A stretch of 64,000 nt of DNA from Deltaproteobacteria bacterium (GTDB lineage: Bacteria; Desulfobacterota; Desulfobacteria; Desulfobacterales; UBA5852): assembly GCA_020444045.1 (NCBI GenBank), contig JAHLLS010000009.1, positions 62,001 through 126,000 of the forward strand, written 5' to 3'. This document shows, one piece after another, positions 53,595 through 64,000 of this stretch. A program made the position numbers and the translations under genes. Numbering within the stretch: the stretch's first letter is position 1; each line of letters opens with the position of its first letter. The notes beneath the pieces are model-generated. The model worked only from the letters and a program-made list of their open reading frames with translations, did not search any database and was not told the origin of the DNA.

Positions 53595-55333
53595 AAACCC
53601 TATCGACCCAGAAATCACTGCGTCTCCGCATCGCCCTGATCGGTCTCCTGTTTTTTATCGGACTGGGAACGATCATTGGCCGGGCGGTCTACCTGCAGGT
53701 TTTCTTCGGACCGTCTTTGGCTGAAAAAGCCTCCGGTCAATATGAAAAAACCATTCAAACCAATGGCAAACGCGGCAGTATTTTTGACACCCGCATGCGC
53801 GAAGTGGCCGTCAGCATCGAGACCCTCTCTCTGGCCGCCTATCCCCGCAAAATTCAAGACACCCGCCAAACCGCCCGGACCATCGCGCGCATCCTCAATG
53901 TCAAACCGCAATCCATCGCCCGCAAACTGGACACCGATCGGTCCTTCGTGTGGGTCAAACGCCAGATAACGCCCAAAGAAGCCCGGGCGCTCAGGGACCT
54001 CCAGCTGAAAGGACTGGAATTTCTGCCCGAGCACAGTCGCTATTACCCCAACCGCACTCTGGCGGCCCAGCTGGTAGGCTTCACCGGCATCGACGGCAAC
54101 GGACTGGAAGGCATCGAATACCTGTTCGACGCCGAACTGACCGGGCGCAAAGGGATCGCCACGGTCTTGAAGGATGCCTTTGGCCGCGGGTTCGAGGCCC
54201 AGGAGGATATGACGACCAACACGAGCGGCAACAACGTCATTTTATCCATCGACGGCGCCATTCAACATCTGGCCGAAAAAGCCCTCCAGCAGGCCGTGGA
54301 AACCCACAAGGCCAAATCCGGGATCGCCGTGGTCATGGTCCCCCGGACGGGCGACATTCTGGCCCTGGCCCATGCGCCCCTGTTCAATCCCAATGCTTTC
54401 GGCGATTTCAACCGAGATGTACGGCGCAATCGCGCGGTCACCGATGCCTTCGAACCCGGCTCCACCATGAAGCTCTTCAGCGCGGCGGCGGCCCTGGAAT
54501 CGGGCTGCTGCACGCCCCACACTATTTTTTACTGCGAAAATGGCAATTACCGCATCGGCCGCAACACTGTCCACGACACCAAAAAACACGGCTGGCTGTC
54601 CCTGCAGCGCATCGTGAAATATTCGAGCAACATCGGTGCCGTCAAGATCGGCGAAACCATCGGTGCCGAAACCCTCCATGACACCCTCCAGCGTTTCGGG
54701 TTCGGCCGTCCCACCGGCATTGCGTGCCCCGGCGAGTCCAAGGGCAGCTTAGGCGCCAACAAAAAATGGTCGACCTTCGACGTGGCGGCCGTCTCTTTCG
54801 GTCATGGGGTCTCCGTCTCTGCCATCCAACTGACGGCCGCCGTGGCGGCCATCGCCAACCGCGGCATCCTGATGAAACCCCGTGTGGTTTTGAGCGTAAC
54901 CGATGCCCGGGGGCGCGCCATCCGAACCTTCGACCCCCAACCGGTGGGTCGGGCCATTTCAGCCAAAACCGCCGAAGCCGTCACCCGGATGATGGAAATG
55001 GTGCTGACCGAAGGCGGCACAGGTGTTGAAGCCGCGCTGAACGGTTACACCGCCTGCGGCAAGACCGGTACGGCCCAGAAGATCGGCAAAGACGGCACCT
55101 ACGCGAAAGACCGTTATGTCGCCTCTTTCGCCGGTTTCACACCTGTCGAAGATCCTCGCCTGGCCATTCTTGTGATCATTGACGAACCGCATGGCGACGA
55201 CCACTACGGCGGCACGGTCGCCGCGCCGGTGTTTCGCGAAATCGCCCAGTCTGCTTTGAGCTATCTCAATGTCCGGCCCAGCGAAAGGGCGCCCAAAATG
55301 ACTGTATCCAACAAAACAAAGGGGACCGGGTGA
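53591..55333 (+). CDS. ftsI: Peptidoglycan D,D-transpeptidase FtsI (PBP3)
   Basis: Septal class B penicillin-binding protein. The 580-residue protein has a membrane anchor at about 12-33, a pedestal domain (KRGSIFDTRMREVAVS), and a transpeptidase domain with the three penicillin-site motifs: Ser in GSTMK near residue 295, YSSN near 343 and CGKTGTA near 488. No PASTA domains are present. It overlaps ftsL and murE by 4 bases each. Confidence 0.95.
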   Translation: MKTLSTQKSLRLRIALIGLLFFIGLGTIIGRAVYLQVFFGPSLAEKASGQYEKTIQTNGKRGSIFDTRMREVAVSIETLSLAAYPRKIQDTRQTARTIARILNVKPQSIARKLDTDRSFVWVKRQITPKEARALRDLQLKGLEFLPEHSRYYPNRTLAAQLVGFTGIDGNGLEGIEYLFDAELTGRKGIATVLKDAFGRGFEAQEDMTTNTSGNNVILSIDGAIQHLAEKALQQAVETHKAKSGIAVVMVPRTGDILALAHAPLFNPNAFGDFNRDVRRNRAVTDAFEPGSTMKLFSAAAALESGCCTPHTIFYCENGNYRIGRNTVHDTKKHGWLSLQRIVKYSSNIGAVKIGETIGAETLHDTLQRFGFGRPTGIACPGESKGSLGANKKWSTFDVAAVSFGHGVSVSAIQLTAAVAAIANRGILMKPRVVLSVTDARGRAIRTFDPQPVGRAISAKTAEAVTRMMEMVLTEGGTGVEAALNGYTACGKTGTAQKIGKDGTYAKDRYVASFAGFTPVEDPRLAILVIIDEPHGDDHYGGTVAAPVFREIAQSALSYLNVRPSERAPKMTVSNKTKGTG

Positions 55334-56880
55334 TTCTCGCCAACCTCATAGACGCCATCCAGCCGACCGCAACCTTGGGGTCGACAGCACCGGAGACACC
55401 GGTCGCCTCCCTGCACTATCGGTCCGGTGACGTTGCCCCGGGCGGGGTATTCTTTGCCATTCCGGGATTGGCCGCCGACGGGCACGATTATATCGATGAC
55501 GCCTGCCAGCGGGGCGCCGCGGCCGTCGTGGTCCAGAAACCGGTATCACCCGGCGTCGCAGTACTGCAGGTGGCGAACACCCGCATCGCCCTGGCCCGGG
55601 CCGCCGCCGCGTATTACGGTTATCCGTCGCGTGATCTGACCGTTGTCGGTCTGACCGGCACCAACGGTAAAACCACGGTATCCTATTTAATAGAAGCCAT
55701 GCTGCGCCAGGCCGGGCTGTCCGCTGGTGTCATCGGCACCGTGAACTATCGCCATGGCCGCCACGAAGTACCGGCATCCCGAACCACCCCGGAATCCCTT
55801 GATCTTCAGCGCATTCTGGCTGATATGCGGCACCACGGCGTGACCCACGTGGTCATGGAAGTGGCCTCCCACGGCCTGAATCTGCAACGGGTCGAGGCCT
55901 GTTGGTTCGATGTGGCCGCGTTTACCAACCTGACCCAGGATCACCTCGATTTCCATGGCGACATGGAACGCTACTGGGCCAGTAAAAAATCGCTCTTCAC
56001 CCGGATCTTGCCGCTGGGCCCTAAAGGGCACCACGCGCGGGCCGTGATCAATCGGGATGATCCCCACGGTGCGCGTCTGAACGAAGAGATCGCCGGGGCC
56101 CGCCCCACGCTCACGTTCGGCCAGTCGCCCGACAACGATATCTGGCCCGATGTCGAACGCAGCGACCTGACCGGCCTGGAAGCCGTCCTGCACACTCCGC
56201 GGGGACCGCTCACAATGACCTCTCCTCTGGTGGGTCGGCACAACCTCGAAAACATCCTGGCCGCCACCGGCTGCGGTATCGCTCTCGATCTCCCCCTAGA
56301 GGCCATCCAGTCCGGTATAGCCGCCACCACGGCCGTGCCCGGAAGGCTGGAATCCGTTCCCGATCCCGCCGGCCGGTTCATCTATGTGGACTATGCCCAC
56401 ACCCCCGATGCCCTCGAAAATGTGCTGCAAGCTTTGGATGCCCTGCGCCAGGGCCGCATCATCTGCGTTTTCGGCTGCGGCGGCGACCGCGACCGCCGCA
56501 AGCGCCCCCTCATGGGCGAAATCGCGGCCCGCATGAGCGATCTGGCCGTGGTCACCTCCGACAACCCGCGCACCGAAGACCCTCTATCCATTATTGAGGA
56601 TGCGTTGGAAGGGGTGCGCCGCGCCGCGCCACGGTCCTATACGATGGATACCGTTCAAAATGGATTCAGGGGACGGGGCCACATGGTCCTGCCGGACCGG
56701 CGGGAGGCCATCGGCCTGGCCATCGGTGTCGCCGAGCCCGGGGATACCGTTCTGATCGCCGGCAAAGGCCACGAAACCTACCAAATCATCGGCCGGACTT
56801 CCATCCCCTTTGATGATCGGGAAGAAGCCCGGCAGGCCCTGGCATCGCTCAACGGGCGTGCGGCCCAGGAGACGGCCTGA
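55330..56880 (+). CDS. murE: UDP-MurNAc-tripeptide synthetase MurE (meso-diaminopimelate type)
   Basis: Adds the third residue of the stem peptide. The 516-residue protein has the ATP motif GTNGKTTVSYL near residue 115 and the DNPRTEDP motif near 416, which marks meso-diaminopimelate as substrate rather than lysine. The GTG at 55330 overlaps the ftsI stop by 4 bases (GTGA). Sequence AEPGDTVLIAGKGHE near the end is typical. Ends with a one-base overlap into murF. Confidence 0.95.
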   Translation: MILANLIDAIQPTATLGSTAPETPVASLHYRSGDVAPGGVFFAIPGLAADGHDYIDDACQRGAAAVVVQKPVSPGVAVLQVANTRIALARAAAAYYGYPSRDLTVVGLTGTNGKTTVSYLIEAMLRQAGLSAGVIGTVNYRHGRHEVPASRTTPESLDLQRILADMRHHGVTHVVMEVASHGLNLQRVEACWFDVAAFTNLTQDHLDFHGDMERYWASKKSLFTRILPLGPKGHHARAVINRDDPHGARLNEEIAGARPTLTFGQSPDNDIWPDVERSDLTGLEAVLHTPRGPLTMTSPLVGRHNLENILAATGCGIALDLPLEAIQSGIAATTAVPGRLESVPDPAGRFIYVDYAHTPDALENVLQALDALRQGRIICVFGCGGDRDRRKRPLMGEIAARMSDLAVVTSDNPRTEDPLSIIEDALEGVRRAAPRSYTMDTVQNGFRGRGHMVLPDRREAIGLAIGVAEPGDTVLIAGKGHETYQIIGRTSIPFDDREEARQALASLNGRAAQETA

Positions 56881-58304
56881 TGGAATGGACCACCCACGAT
56901 ATCCTCGCAGCCACCGGCGGTCAGCTGCTTTCCGGCTCACCCCGCACGGCCTTTGCCGGCATTGGCATCGATTCCCGCCAGCTGGCGCCGGGCAGCCTGT
57001 TTATCGCCATTGAGGGTGATATCCACGATGGCCACACCTTCGCCCCCGATGTCGTGGCCCACGGTGGGCGCGGTGTTGTCGTGCGGGACGGTCGAACCGC
57101 AGACACCACCCTGGCTGCCTGGCAGGATCGGCAGGTGGTCTGTATCAGCGTGCCGGACACCACCCGGGCCCTGGGAGCCATCGCCGCCTATCACCGGCGC
57201 CGCATGCCGGTGCGCATCATCGCCCTCACCGGCTCCAACGGCAAAACCACGACCCGTGCCATGACTGCCGCCATTTTGGACCGCAAAGGGTCCACCCTGG
57301 CCACCCAGGGCAACCTGAACAACGAGATCGGCCTGCCCTTGACCCTGCTTCAATTGACGGATGCGCACACCCTGGCGGTGGTGGAAATGGGCATGAACCA
57401 TCCGGGCGAAATCGACCGGCTGGGTCAGATCGCGTCCCCCGAGATTGGTATGATTATCAACGTGGCCCCGGCCCACCTCGAAGGTCTGCATTCCATCGAG
57501 GGCGTCATGCACGCCAAAGGCGAACTGCTGCGTCACATCGCCCCCGCCGGACGGGCCATTTTGAACGCGGACGACGAATACTGCCGCCGGTTGGCGGAAA
57601 CCTGCCCGGTGGAAACCCTGTTGTTTGGATTTGGCCCGGAGGCCGCGATACGGGCAGCAGATCTGGACTCCGGCCCGCGCGGCTGGGCCTTCACCCTTCA
57701 GATGCCTTCCGGCGAAATCCCGGTGAAGCTTCAGGTGCCCGGTAAATTCATGGTGGCCAACGCCCTGGCCGCTGCCGCTGCCGCCTACTGTTGTGATGTC
57801 GCTCCGGAAGACATCAAAGCCGGACTGGAATCCGTTGCGGCCGTGGACGGCCGCATGCAGCTCGTTCCTCTGCCCTGGGGGATCACGCTGATCAACGATT
57901 GCTACAACGCCAACCCCGCTTCGACGGCGGCGGCCATCGACACCCTGGCCCGCATGAAAGGCGCCTCGCGCGGAACCCTGGTGCTGGGCGACATGCTCGA
58001 ACTGGGACCCGAGGCCGAGGCCTGGCACCGCAAAACCGGACGGAAAGCCGGTCAGGCCGGTCTCGATCGGCTTTTCGTGCACGGCGCATTTGCTCCGGCA
58101 GTTATCAAAGGAGCACGGGAGGCCGGCATGGCGCCGGATCGCATCATGGCCGGTGATATTGGCGAGATCAGTATCGCCCTCACCCAGTGGCTGACCCCGG
58201 GCGACTGGGTTTTGGTAAAGGGTTCCCGGGGCATGCGCATGGAACGGGTGATCGCCGCCCTGCAGGACTGGGCCGGCGGGTCAAAAGAAACCATCGAAGG
58301 ATGA
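56880..58304 (+). CDS. murF: UDP-MurNAc-tripeptide D-alanyl-D-alanine ligase MurF
   Basis: Adds D-Ala-D-Ala to the stem peptide. The 474-residue protein has [13 protein letters not shown] near residue 119, [26 protein letters not shown] and [11 protein letters not shown], all MurF signatures. ATG 56880 shares one base with the murE stop (TGATG). It is followed by a 10-base spacer and then mraY. Confidence 0.95.
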   Translation: MEWTTHDILAATGGQLLSGSPRTAFAGIGIDSRQLAPGSLFIAIEGDIHDGHTFAPDVVAHGGRGVVVRDGRTADTTLAAWQDRQVVCISVPDTTRALGAIAAYHRRRMPVRIIALTGSNGKTTTRAMTAAILDRKGSTLATQGNLNNEIGLPLTLLQLTDAHTLAVVEMGMNHPGEIDRLGQIASPEIGMIINVAPAHLEGLHSIEGVMHAKGELLRHIAPAGRAILNADDEYCRRLAETCPVETLLFGFGPEAAIRAADLDSGPRGWAFTLQMPSGEIPVKLQVPGKFMVANALAAAAAAYCCDVAPEDIKAGLESVAAVDGRMQLVPLPWGITLINDCYNANPASTAAAIDTLARMKGASRGTLVLGDMLELGPEAEAWHRKTGRKAGQAGLDRLFVHGAFAPAVIKGAREAGMAPDRIMAGDIGEISIALTQWLTPGDWVLVKGSRGMRMERVIAALQDWAGGSKETIEG

Positions 58305-58314
58305 TAACGGACCC

Positions 58315-59394
58315 ATGATCTACCATCTCCTCTATCCGCTGCACACCAGCATCTCGGCGTTCAATGTCTTCCGGTACATTACGTTTCGGACGATCTACGC
58401 CAGTCTGACGGCGTTCATCATCTGTTTTTTCCTCGGTCCCTGGGTGATCAAGCGCTTGCGCCAGATGCAGGTCGGACAGTTCATCCGTGAAGACGGGCCG
58501 GAAACCCACTACAAAAAATCGGGCACCCCCACCATGGGGGGCGTGCTGATTATCGGCGCGGTGGTGGCGGCGACCCTGTTGTGGGCCAATCTGACCAATT
58601 TCTATATCTGGGTCGCCCTGCTGGTCATCGTGGGTTTCGGCACCATCGGTTTCGCCGATGACTATTTGATGCAGGTCAAGAAGCGCAGCAAGGGGCTCGG
58701 CGCCCGGGAAAAATTTCTGCTGCAGACCATTCTGGCAACCGTCTGCGGAGTGCTGTTCTACTCCCATGCGGACTTTTCCACCCAGGTAACGGTGCCGTTT
58801 CTCAAAAATATGCAGCCGGACCTGGGATGGGGCTATATCCTTTTCACGATTCTCGTCGTCGTGGGCGCATCCAATGCCGTCAATCTCACCGACGGCCTGG
58901 ACGGACTGGCCATCGGCCCGCTCATTATCGTGGCCGCCACCTATATGGTGTTCGCCTATGTCACCGGCCACGTCAAATTCGCACAGTACCTGCAAATCAA
59001 CTACGTGGCCGGGGTCGGTGAAATTTCGGTCTTCTGCGGTGCCCTGGTGGGCGCCGGCCTGGGGTTTTTATGGTTCAATGCCTATCCGGCCCAGGTCTTC
59101 ATGGGTGATGTGGGCTCGCTCGCGCTGGGCAGTTCCATGGGAGCCATTGCCATCATCACCAAACAGGAAATTCTGCTGGTGTTGGTGGGCGGCTTGTTTG
59201 TCATCGAAACCCTGTCGGTCATTTTCCAGGTCGGATACTTCAAACTGACCCACGGCCGCCGGATCTTCAAAATGGCGCCCCTGCACCACCATTTCGAACT
59301 CAAGGGGTGGCCGGAACCAAAGGTGATCGTCCGTTTCTGGATCATTGCCATCGCACTGGCGCTGGTGGCCCTGAGCACGTTGAAATTGCGTTGA
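58315..59394 (+). CDS. mraY: Phospho-MurNAc-pentapeptide translocase MraY
   Basis: Integral membrane enzyme that makes lipid I from UDP-MurNAc-pentapeptide and undecaprenyl phosphate. The 359-residue protein has about ten membrane segments and the family motifs [38 protein letters not shown] (catalytic Asp), [11 protein letters not shown] and [16 protein letters not shown] 58315 follows GGATGATAACGG-type spacing, with GAAGGA slightly upstream. The stop shares one base with the murD start. Confidence 0.96.
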   Translation: MIYHLLYPLHTSISAFNVFRYITFRTIYASLTAFIICFFLGPWVIKRLRQMQVGQFIREDGPETHYKKSGTPTMGGVLIIGAVVAATLLWANLTNFYIWVALLVIVGFGTIGFADDYLMQVKKRSKGLGAREKFLLQTILATVCGVLFYSHADFSTQVTVPFLKNMQPDLGWGYILFTILVVVGASNAVNLTDGLDGLAIGPLIIVAATYMVFAYVTGHVKFAQYLQINYVAGVGEISVFCGALVGAGLGFLWFNAYPAQVFMGDVGSLALGSSMGAIAIITKQEILLVLVGGLFVIETLSVIFQVGYFKLTHGRRIFKMAPLHHHFELKGWPEPKVIVRFWIIAIALALVALSTLKLR

Positions 59395-60788
59395 TGGAAG
59401 GACACGGTCGCACCATGACCCGTTGGACACCTGACAACCTGAAGGGCAAAGCCGTCACTGTGGTGGGACTGGGCCAAAGCGGCCTGGCGTCCGCGCGTTT
59501 CTGCCGTGCCGCAGGGGCGATCGTGACGGTGTCGGAAGCCGGTGATGCCAACGCATTTAAAAATGAAATCCGCCAGCTGGAGCCCGCCGGCGTGACCCTG
59601 GAGTTCGGCCCCCATCGACCGAGAACCTTTGAAGCGGCTGACCTCGTCGTTCTCAGTCCCGGCGTACCACACACCCTCGCGCCCCTGGAAGCGGCCCGCC
59701 GGCGGGGTATTCCGGTGGTGGGCGAAATAGCGCTGGCGGCCCGCTTTATCGCGGAGCCCATCGTGGCGGTGACCGGCACCAACGGCAAAACCACCACCAC
59801 CGAACTGATCGGCGCCATGCTGGAAACCTCCGGCATGGATGTCTTCGTGGGCGGCAATATCGGCAAACCGTTGATTGAATATGTCGAAGGTGGCAAACCG
59901 GCCGACTGGCTGGTGGTAGAGGTGAGCAGCTTTCAATTGGATACGATGGACAGATTCCATCCCCGCATCGGCTGCCTCTTGAATATCAGCGAAGACCACC
60001 TGGACCGTTACCCTGACTTCACGGCCTATGCCGCCGCCAAGTGGCGGTTGTTCCGCCATCAAACGGCCGATGACACCGCCATCCTCAATGGCACCCTGAA
60101 CGCCACCGGCGCCCCGAACCGGCCGCTGCCCGGCCGAACGTTGTTTTTCAATGGCGCCCCCCCCGGTCGTCAGCCATCGGCCCGCCGACGCGACGGGGTG
60201 CTGGAACTGGATCTGGGGGCCTGCTCGACCGGCATGGTACTGGACCTGTCGACCATGCAACTGATCGGCCGCCACAACGAAGAGAATGTTGCCGCCGCCG
60301 GTCTGGCCGCATTGGCGGCCGGCGCCGCGCCCACGGCTATCCAAAGCGCGCTGGACGCTTATCGCGGGAAGCCTCACCGGGTGTTTTTTGTGGGGGAAGT
60401 ACAGGGGGTGCGCTACTACGACGATTCCAAGGGGACCAACGTGGACGCCGTCGCGCGTGCCCTGGACAGCTTCCACCAGCCGGTGGTGCTGATCATGGGC
60501 GGTCGCGACAAGGGCGGCAGCTATCAGGCCCTGGAAGCACGCTTGCCCAATAAAGTCCGACAAGTGATCGTGATGGGTGAAGCGGCCGAGACCATTACCC
60601 GCGCCCTGCAGCATATCGTGCCGATCCAATCCGTGACCGACATGGGTGCCGCAGTCCGGCTGGCCGCCGAAACCGCCCGGCCGGGAGAAGTGGTGCTCCT
60701 GTCCCCGGCCTGCGCCAGTTATGACATGTATGCCAACTACCACCAACGGGGAGAAGATTTTTGCCGTCACGTGCAGCAACTGGCCTGA
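59394..60788 (+). CDS. murD: UDP-MurNAc-L-alanine:D-glutamate ligase MurD
   Basis: Adds D-Glu to UDP-MurNAc-L-Ala. The 464-residue protein begins [19 protein letters not shown], then VVGLGQSGLASARF, GTNGKTTTTELIG near residue 127, and GLAALAAGAAPTAIQSAL. ATG 59394 overlaps the mraY stop (TGATG). An ATG at 59415, 12 bases after AAGGA, is an alternative start. Its C-terminus overlaps the ftsW start by 28 bases. Confidence 0.93.
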   Translation: MEGHGRTMTRWTPDNLKGKAVTVVGLGQSGLASARFCRAAGAIVTVSEAGDANAFKNEIRQLEPAGVTLEFGPHRPRTFEAADLVVLSPGVPHTLAPLEAARRRGIPVVGEIALAARFIAEPIVAVTGTNGKTTTTELIGAMLETSGMDVFVGGNIGKPLIEYVEGGKPADWLVVEVSSFQLDTMDRFHPRIGCLLNISEDHLDRYPDFTAYAAAKWRLFRHQTADDTAILNGTLNATGAPNRPLPGRTLFFNGAPPGRQPSARRRDGVLELDLGACSTGMVLDLSTMQLIGRHNEENVAAAGLAALAAGAAPTAIQSALDAYRGKPHRVFFVGEVQGVRYYDDSKGTNVDAVARALDSFHQPVVLIMGGRDKGGSYQALEARLPNKVRQVIVMGEAAETITRALQHIVPIQSVTDMGAAVRLAAETARPGEVVLLSPACASYDMYANYHQRGEDFCRHVQQLA

Positions 60789-61927
60789 GCCAGGGCCGTT
60801 CGAGCCGCACCCCCAGCGCCAGGCCGGCAGGCTATGATGCCCGCCTGCTGTTTCCGGTGCTGTTCCTGGTGGGCATCGGCATCGTGATGGTGTACTCCGC
60901 CAGCTCCGCCTTGGCGCTGAAAAAGTATGGCAACAGTTATTTTTTCATCAAGAAGCAGGCCATGTTCGCCCTGGTGGGATTGATGGCGCTGGTGGTCGGC
61001 CGCCATTTTCCGTATCGGGGCCTGCGGCTTCTGGCTTATCCGGCCGTGGTCCTGACCCTGGGACTGCTGTTAGCCGTGCATTTGACCGGTTTCGGTCATT
61101 CGGCCGGCGGCGCCACCCGCTGGCTGCGTATAGGCGGCTTTACCCTGCAGCCCGCGGAACTGGCCCGCATGGCCATGATTCTCTACCTGGCGTACTCGAT
61201 GAGTAAAAAACAGGACCGCATCCGGGAGTTTTCCATTGGCTTTGTCCCCCACATCATGGTGCTGACGGTGCTGGTCATCCCCATCATGCTGCAGCCCGAT
61301 TTCGGCTCCGTGGTCATTTTGACCCTGATCACCGGCATGATGCTCTTTGTGGGCGGTGTGCCGCTGCGCTATCTGGCCCTTGCCGGTCTGGCGGCAGCAC
61401 CGGTCGGCGGCTATCTGCTCCTGTCGGCCGATTATCGCCTCAAGCGCCTGATGAGCTTTTTGAACCCCTGGGAATACCCCACCTCCGACGGCTACCAGAC
61501 GATCCATTCGCTGATGGCCTTCGGGTCGGGCGGATTGTGGGGGACCGGCATCGGAAAAAGCCTGCAGAAACTGTTCTATCTTCCCGAGCCGCATACCGAC
61601 TTTATCTTTTCGGTGATCGGCGAAGAATTCGGTCTGGTTGGCGTGGCCATGATCGTCATGCTTTACGGCCTCATTATCTGGCGGGGCATCGCCATCGCCC
61701 GCCAGACCACGGACCCCTTCGGCGCGCTGCTGTCGTTCGGTCTGACGACGGCTATCGCCCTGCAGGTTTGCATCAACATGGGCGTCACCATGGGGCTGTT
61801 GCCCACCAAGGGGCTGACTCTGCCCTTCCTGAGTTACGGCGGCACCAGCCTCGTATTGAATATGGCAGCGGTGGGGGTGTTGATGAATATCGGCATATCG
61901 CCCTGGGTGAAGAGGAACCCCCGATGA
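60761..61927 (+). CDS. ftsW: Septal peptidoglycan glycosyltransferase FtsW
   Basis: SEDS-family glycosyltransferase that works with FtsI. The 388-residue protein has about ten membrane segments. Key motifs are VMVYSASSALALKK in segment 1, GGATRWLRIGGFTLQPAELA (with the Pro-Ala-Glu-Leu motif), NPWEYPTSDGYQTIHSLMA, and the C-terminal GLTLPFLSYGGTSL. The TTG start at 60761 lies inside murD, after GGGGAGAA. The N-terminal 24 residues are cytoplasmic and Ser/Arg-rich. Ends with a 4-base overlap with murG. Confidence 0.92.
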   Translation: MPSRAATGLSQGRSSRTPSARPAGYDARLLFPVLFLVGIGIVMVYSASSALALKKYGNSYFFIKKQAMFALVGLMALVVGRHFPYRGLRLLAYPAVVLTLGLLLAVHLTGFGHSAGGATRWLRIGGFTLQPAELARMAMILYLAYSMSKKQDRIREFSIGFVPHIMVLTVLVIPIMLQPDFGSVVILTLITGMMLFVGGVPLRYLALAGLAAAPVGGYLLLSADYRLKRLMSFLNPWEYPTSDGYQTIHSLMAFGSGGLWGTGIGKSLQKLFYLPEPHTDFIFSVIGEEFGLVGVAMIVMLYGLIIWRGIAIARQTTDPFGALLSFGLTTAIALQVCINMGVTMGLLPTKGLTLPFLSYGGTSLVLNMAAVGVLMNIGISPWVKRNPR

Positions 61928-63057
61928 CCACCGCCGCGCCACATATCGTGATCACGGGAGGCGGGACTGGCGGGCATTTGTTCCCGGGCATCGCCATCGC
62001 GCGGGCCTTTCAGCAGCGGATGGCCGACACCGCCATTCTTTTTGTGGGCACCGGCCGTGAACTGGAGAAACGCGTGCTCGGCGAAGCAGGGTACCGCCAC
62101 GCCGTCATCCGGGTGGGGGGTCTCAAAGGCATGGGCATCTTCCGCCAGCTGCGGTCGCTGGCCTCGCTGCCCGGGGCTATCCTGCGTGCCGGGGCCATTT
62201 TGCGGCATTTCCGGCCGACCGTCGTGATCGGTGTCGGCGGCTACGCCGCCGGTCCGGTCTGTTTGGCGGCAAGGCTCCTGGGCATACCGGTCTGCCTGCA
62301 GGAACAAAACTCGCTGCCCGGCATCACCAATCGCCTGTTGGCGCGGATAGCGCAGCGCATCTATACCTCTTTCAGCGAAAGCCACGCCCATTTCCCGGCT
62401 GAAAAAGTCCGGCTGATGGGCAACCCGGTAAGGGAAGAAATTATCACCATTCGCCGCCAAATTTCGCAGCGGGAAATCAATCGCCCCTTCACGGTCCTGG
62501 TCGCCGGCGGCAGCCAGGGGGCCCGCAGCATCAATAAGGCAATCATCGCCATGCTACCCCATGTCGATAAAGCGGCATCACTGCAGCTGATCCACCAGTG
62601 CGGCCGAGACGACCTCGACCGCATCCGGCAGGCCTATGCCGCCGCCGGAATCCCAGCCCGCGTCGAAGCGTTCTTCAATGACATGGATCGCCAGTATGTC
62701 CAGGCGGACCTGGTGGTATGCCGGGCGGGAGCCACCACCGTAGCGGAGTTGACCTGTATCGGTCTTCCGGCCATTTTCATTCCGTTCCCCCACGCGGCCG
62801 ACAACCACCAGGAGATCAATGCCGGCTGGGTGGTCTCCGCCGATGCCGGGGAGATGATCCTTGAAACCGACCTCACCGGCCCGGAACTCTGGCGCCACAT
62901 CCGGCACCTGCGCGACACCCCCCGACGTCGGGAGGCCATGGCGGAGCGGGCTCGCGCACTGGGACGCCCGGAAGCCGCCGCTGCCATCGTAACGGATATC
63001 GTTGACCATTTTGTGCCACAGGCGTCCGCTGCCGGGCGTCCGACCATGGAAGGATAA
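61924..63057 (+). CDS. murG: UDP-GlcNAc:undecaprenyl-PP-MurNAc-pentapeptide transferase MurG
   Basis: Membrane-associated GT28 glycosyltransferase that turns lipid I into lipid II. The 377-residue protein starts [20 protein letters not shown] (donor-site glycine loop); [32 protein letters not shown] and [11 protein letters not shown] follow. ATG 61924 overlaps the ftsW stop (ATGA). Longer in-frame readings from 61537 lie inside ftsW and are rejected. Confidence 0.95.
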   Translation: MTTAAPHIVITGGGTGGHLFPGIAIARAFQQRMADTAILFVGTGRELEKRVLGEAGYRHAVIRVGGLKGMGIFRQLRSLASLPGAILRAGAILRHFRPTVVIGVGGYAAGPVCLAARLLGIPVCLQEQNSLPGITNRLLARIAQRIYTSFSESHAHFPAEKVRLMGNPVREEIITIRRQISQREINRPFTVLVAGGSQGARSINKAIIAMLPHVDKAASLQLIHQCGRDDLDRIRQAYAAAGIPARVEAFFNDMDRQYVQADLVVCRAGATTVAELTCIGLPAIFIPFPHAADNHQEINAGWVVSADAGEMILETDLTGPELWRHIRHLRDTPRRREAMAERARALGRPEAAAAIVTDIVDHFVPQASAAGRPTMEG

Positions 63058-63059
63058 GG

Positions 63060-64000
63060 ATGTACCAGAAAACCTATCATATCCATTTCGTCGGCATCGG
63101 GGGCATCGGCATGAGCGGCATCGCCGAATTGCTCCTCAACCTGGGGTACCAGGTATCCGGATCAGATTTGAAAGCCACCGACATCACCCGGCGCCTGGCC
63201 GGTCTGGGCGGCACGATCTGTGCCGGTCATGCCGCCGAAAACATCCAGAATGCCGATGTCGTCGTGATTTCTTCAGCGGTGGGGGAAGACAACCCGGAAG
63301 TCATCGCCGCCCGGAATCAATCCATCCCCGTGATTCCGCGAGCCGAAATGCTGGCGGAACTGATGCGCCTCAAATACAGCGTGGCCGTGGCGGGCGCTCA
63401 CGGTAAAACCACCACCACTTCCATTGTGGGGTCGGTGCTGGCCGCCGGCGACCTGGACCCCACCATCGTCATCGGTGGCAAACTGCGCAGCGTGGACACC
63501 AACGCCGTGCTGGGCCAGGGCAATTTCATCGTGGCCGAGGCCGACGAAAGCGACGGCTCCTTTCTTAAAATGTCTCCCAGCATCGCCGTGGTCACCAATA
63601 TCGACCGGGAGCACCTGGACTTTTACGATGACTTGGAGGCCATCGTTGACACATTCGCGCGCTTCATCGATCGCATCCCGTTTTACGGCCTGGCGGTGCT
63701 ATGCCTGGACAACGAGCACGTCCAGGATCTGATTCCTCACATCAAGAAACGCTACACGACTTACGGCGTCAGCCGCCAGGCCGATTACCAGGCCCGTGAA
63801 ATCCAGTGTAAGGGACTCACCAGCCATTACCAAGTTTACCACCGGGGCCATCATTTAGGGGCCATCCGGTTGAGCCTGCCCGGCATCCACAATGTCTACA
63901 ACTCTCTGGCCAGTGTCGCCGTCGGCATCGAACTCAATATCCCCTTCGACACCATCCGGTCCGCCCTGGAGAATCTGGAGGGTGTCCGCCGGCGGCTGGA
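63060..64000 (+). CDS. murC: UDP-MurNAc-L-alanine ligase MurC, 3' end outside the window
   Basis: Adds L-Ala to UDP-MurNAc, first step of stem peptide synthesis. The first 313 residues are in the window: [16 protein letters not shown] near residue 10, [14 protein letters not shown] near 110, [18 protein letters not shown] near 160, and [13 protein letters not shown]. The frame is open to the right edge. ATG 63060 follows AAGGATAAGG, with only 2 bases after the murG stop. Confidence 0.94.
   Translation, partial: MYQKTYHIHFVGIGGIGMSGIAELLLNLGYQVSGSDLKATDITRRLAGLGGTICAGHAAENIQNADVVVISSAVGEDNPEVIAARNQSIPVIPRAEMLAELMRLKYSVAVAGAHGKTTTTSIVGSVLAAGDLDPTIVIGGKLRSVDTNAVLGQGNFIVAEADESDGSFLKMSPSIAVVTNIDREHLDFYDDLEAIVDTFARFIDRIPFYGLAVLCLDNEHVQDLIPHIKKRYTTYGVSRQADYQAREIQCKGLTSHYQVYHRGHHLGAIRLSLPGIHNVYNSLASVAVGIELNIPFDTIRSALENLEGVRRRL

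Overview
The window reads as chromosome of a strictly anaerobic, probably sulfate-reducing Desulfobacterota bacterium (Desulfosarcina/Desulfococcus-like). This is an inference from the complete bacterial-type CODH/acetyl-CoA synthase operon, a DUF3786 gene at its end, a tungsten-type aldehyde:ferredoxin oxidoreductase, rubrerythrin, GC-rich codon use and the dcw cluster order. No sulfate-reduction gene lies in the window. No rRNA, tRNA, CRISPR array, prophage or insertion sequence was found.

Layout. 1-7.6 kb: the end of a tandem universal stress protein gene, then on the minus strand a 1392-residue PPDK-like phosphotransfer protein with no PEP/pyruvate barrel, a previously hidden 52-residue membrane protein, an unusual GAPDH, and DUF3786. 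7.7-20.4 kb: the Wood-Ljungdahl block on the minus strand, in transcription order CoA-transferase/GNAT fusion, ferredoxin-ASKHA activator, acsD, acsA, acsB, acsC, acsE. Together these make or split acetyl-CoA from CO, a methyl group and CoA, with a corrinoid protein as methyl carrier and an ATP-dependent activator to keep it reduced. 20.8-29.4 kb: a YhaO/YhaN-type nuclease-ATPase pair, a quinone oxidoreductase, an unknown protein and AOR with a long leader. 29.5-51.4 kb: an accessory mix holding a Ser/Thr kinase, two PilZ proteins, MFS, aminopeptidase, two TrmO-family proteins, hydrolases, a sigma-54 activator beside a sigma-54-promoted tandem-repeat small protein, RecD2, threonine aldolase, rubrerythrin, a crotonase, a rhomboid protease, a lipoprotein, a purH split into two genes, and an HD hydrolase.

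51.6-64 kb: the division and cell-wall cluster mraZ-rsmH-ftsL-ftsI-murE-murF-mraY-murD-ftsW-murG-murC (murC cut by the window edge). It is tightly packed with 1-4 base overlaps. It has an MraZ box in front and one palindromic insertion between rsmH and ftsL.

The most interesting signals are the sigma-54 activator with its small repeat protein, the missing catalytic Glu in the CoA-transferase domain beside the acs operon, the long Ala/Lys/Glu tail on AcsD, and the barrel-less PPDK-like protein next to GAPDH.
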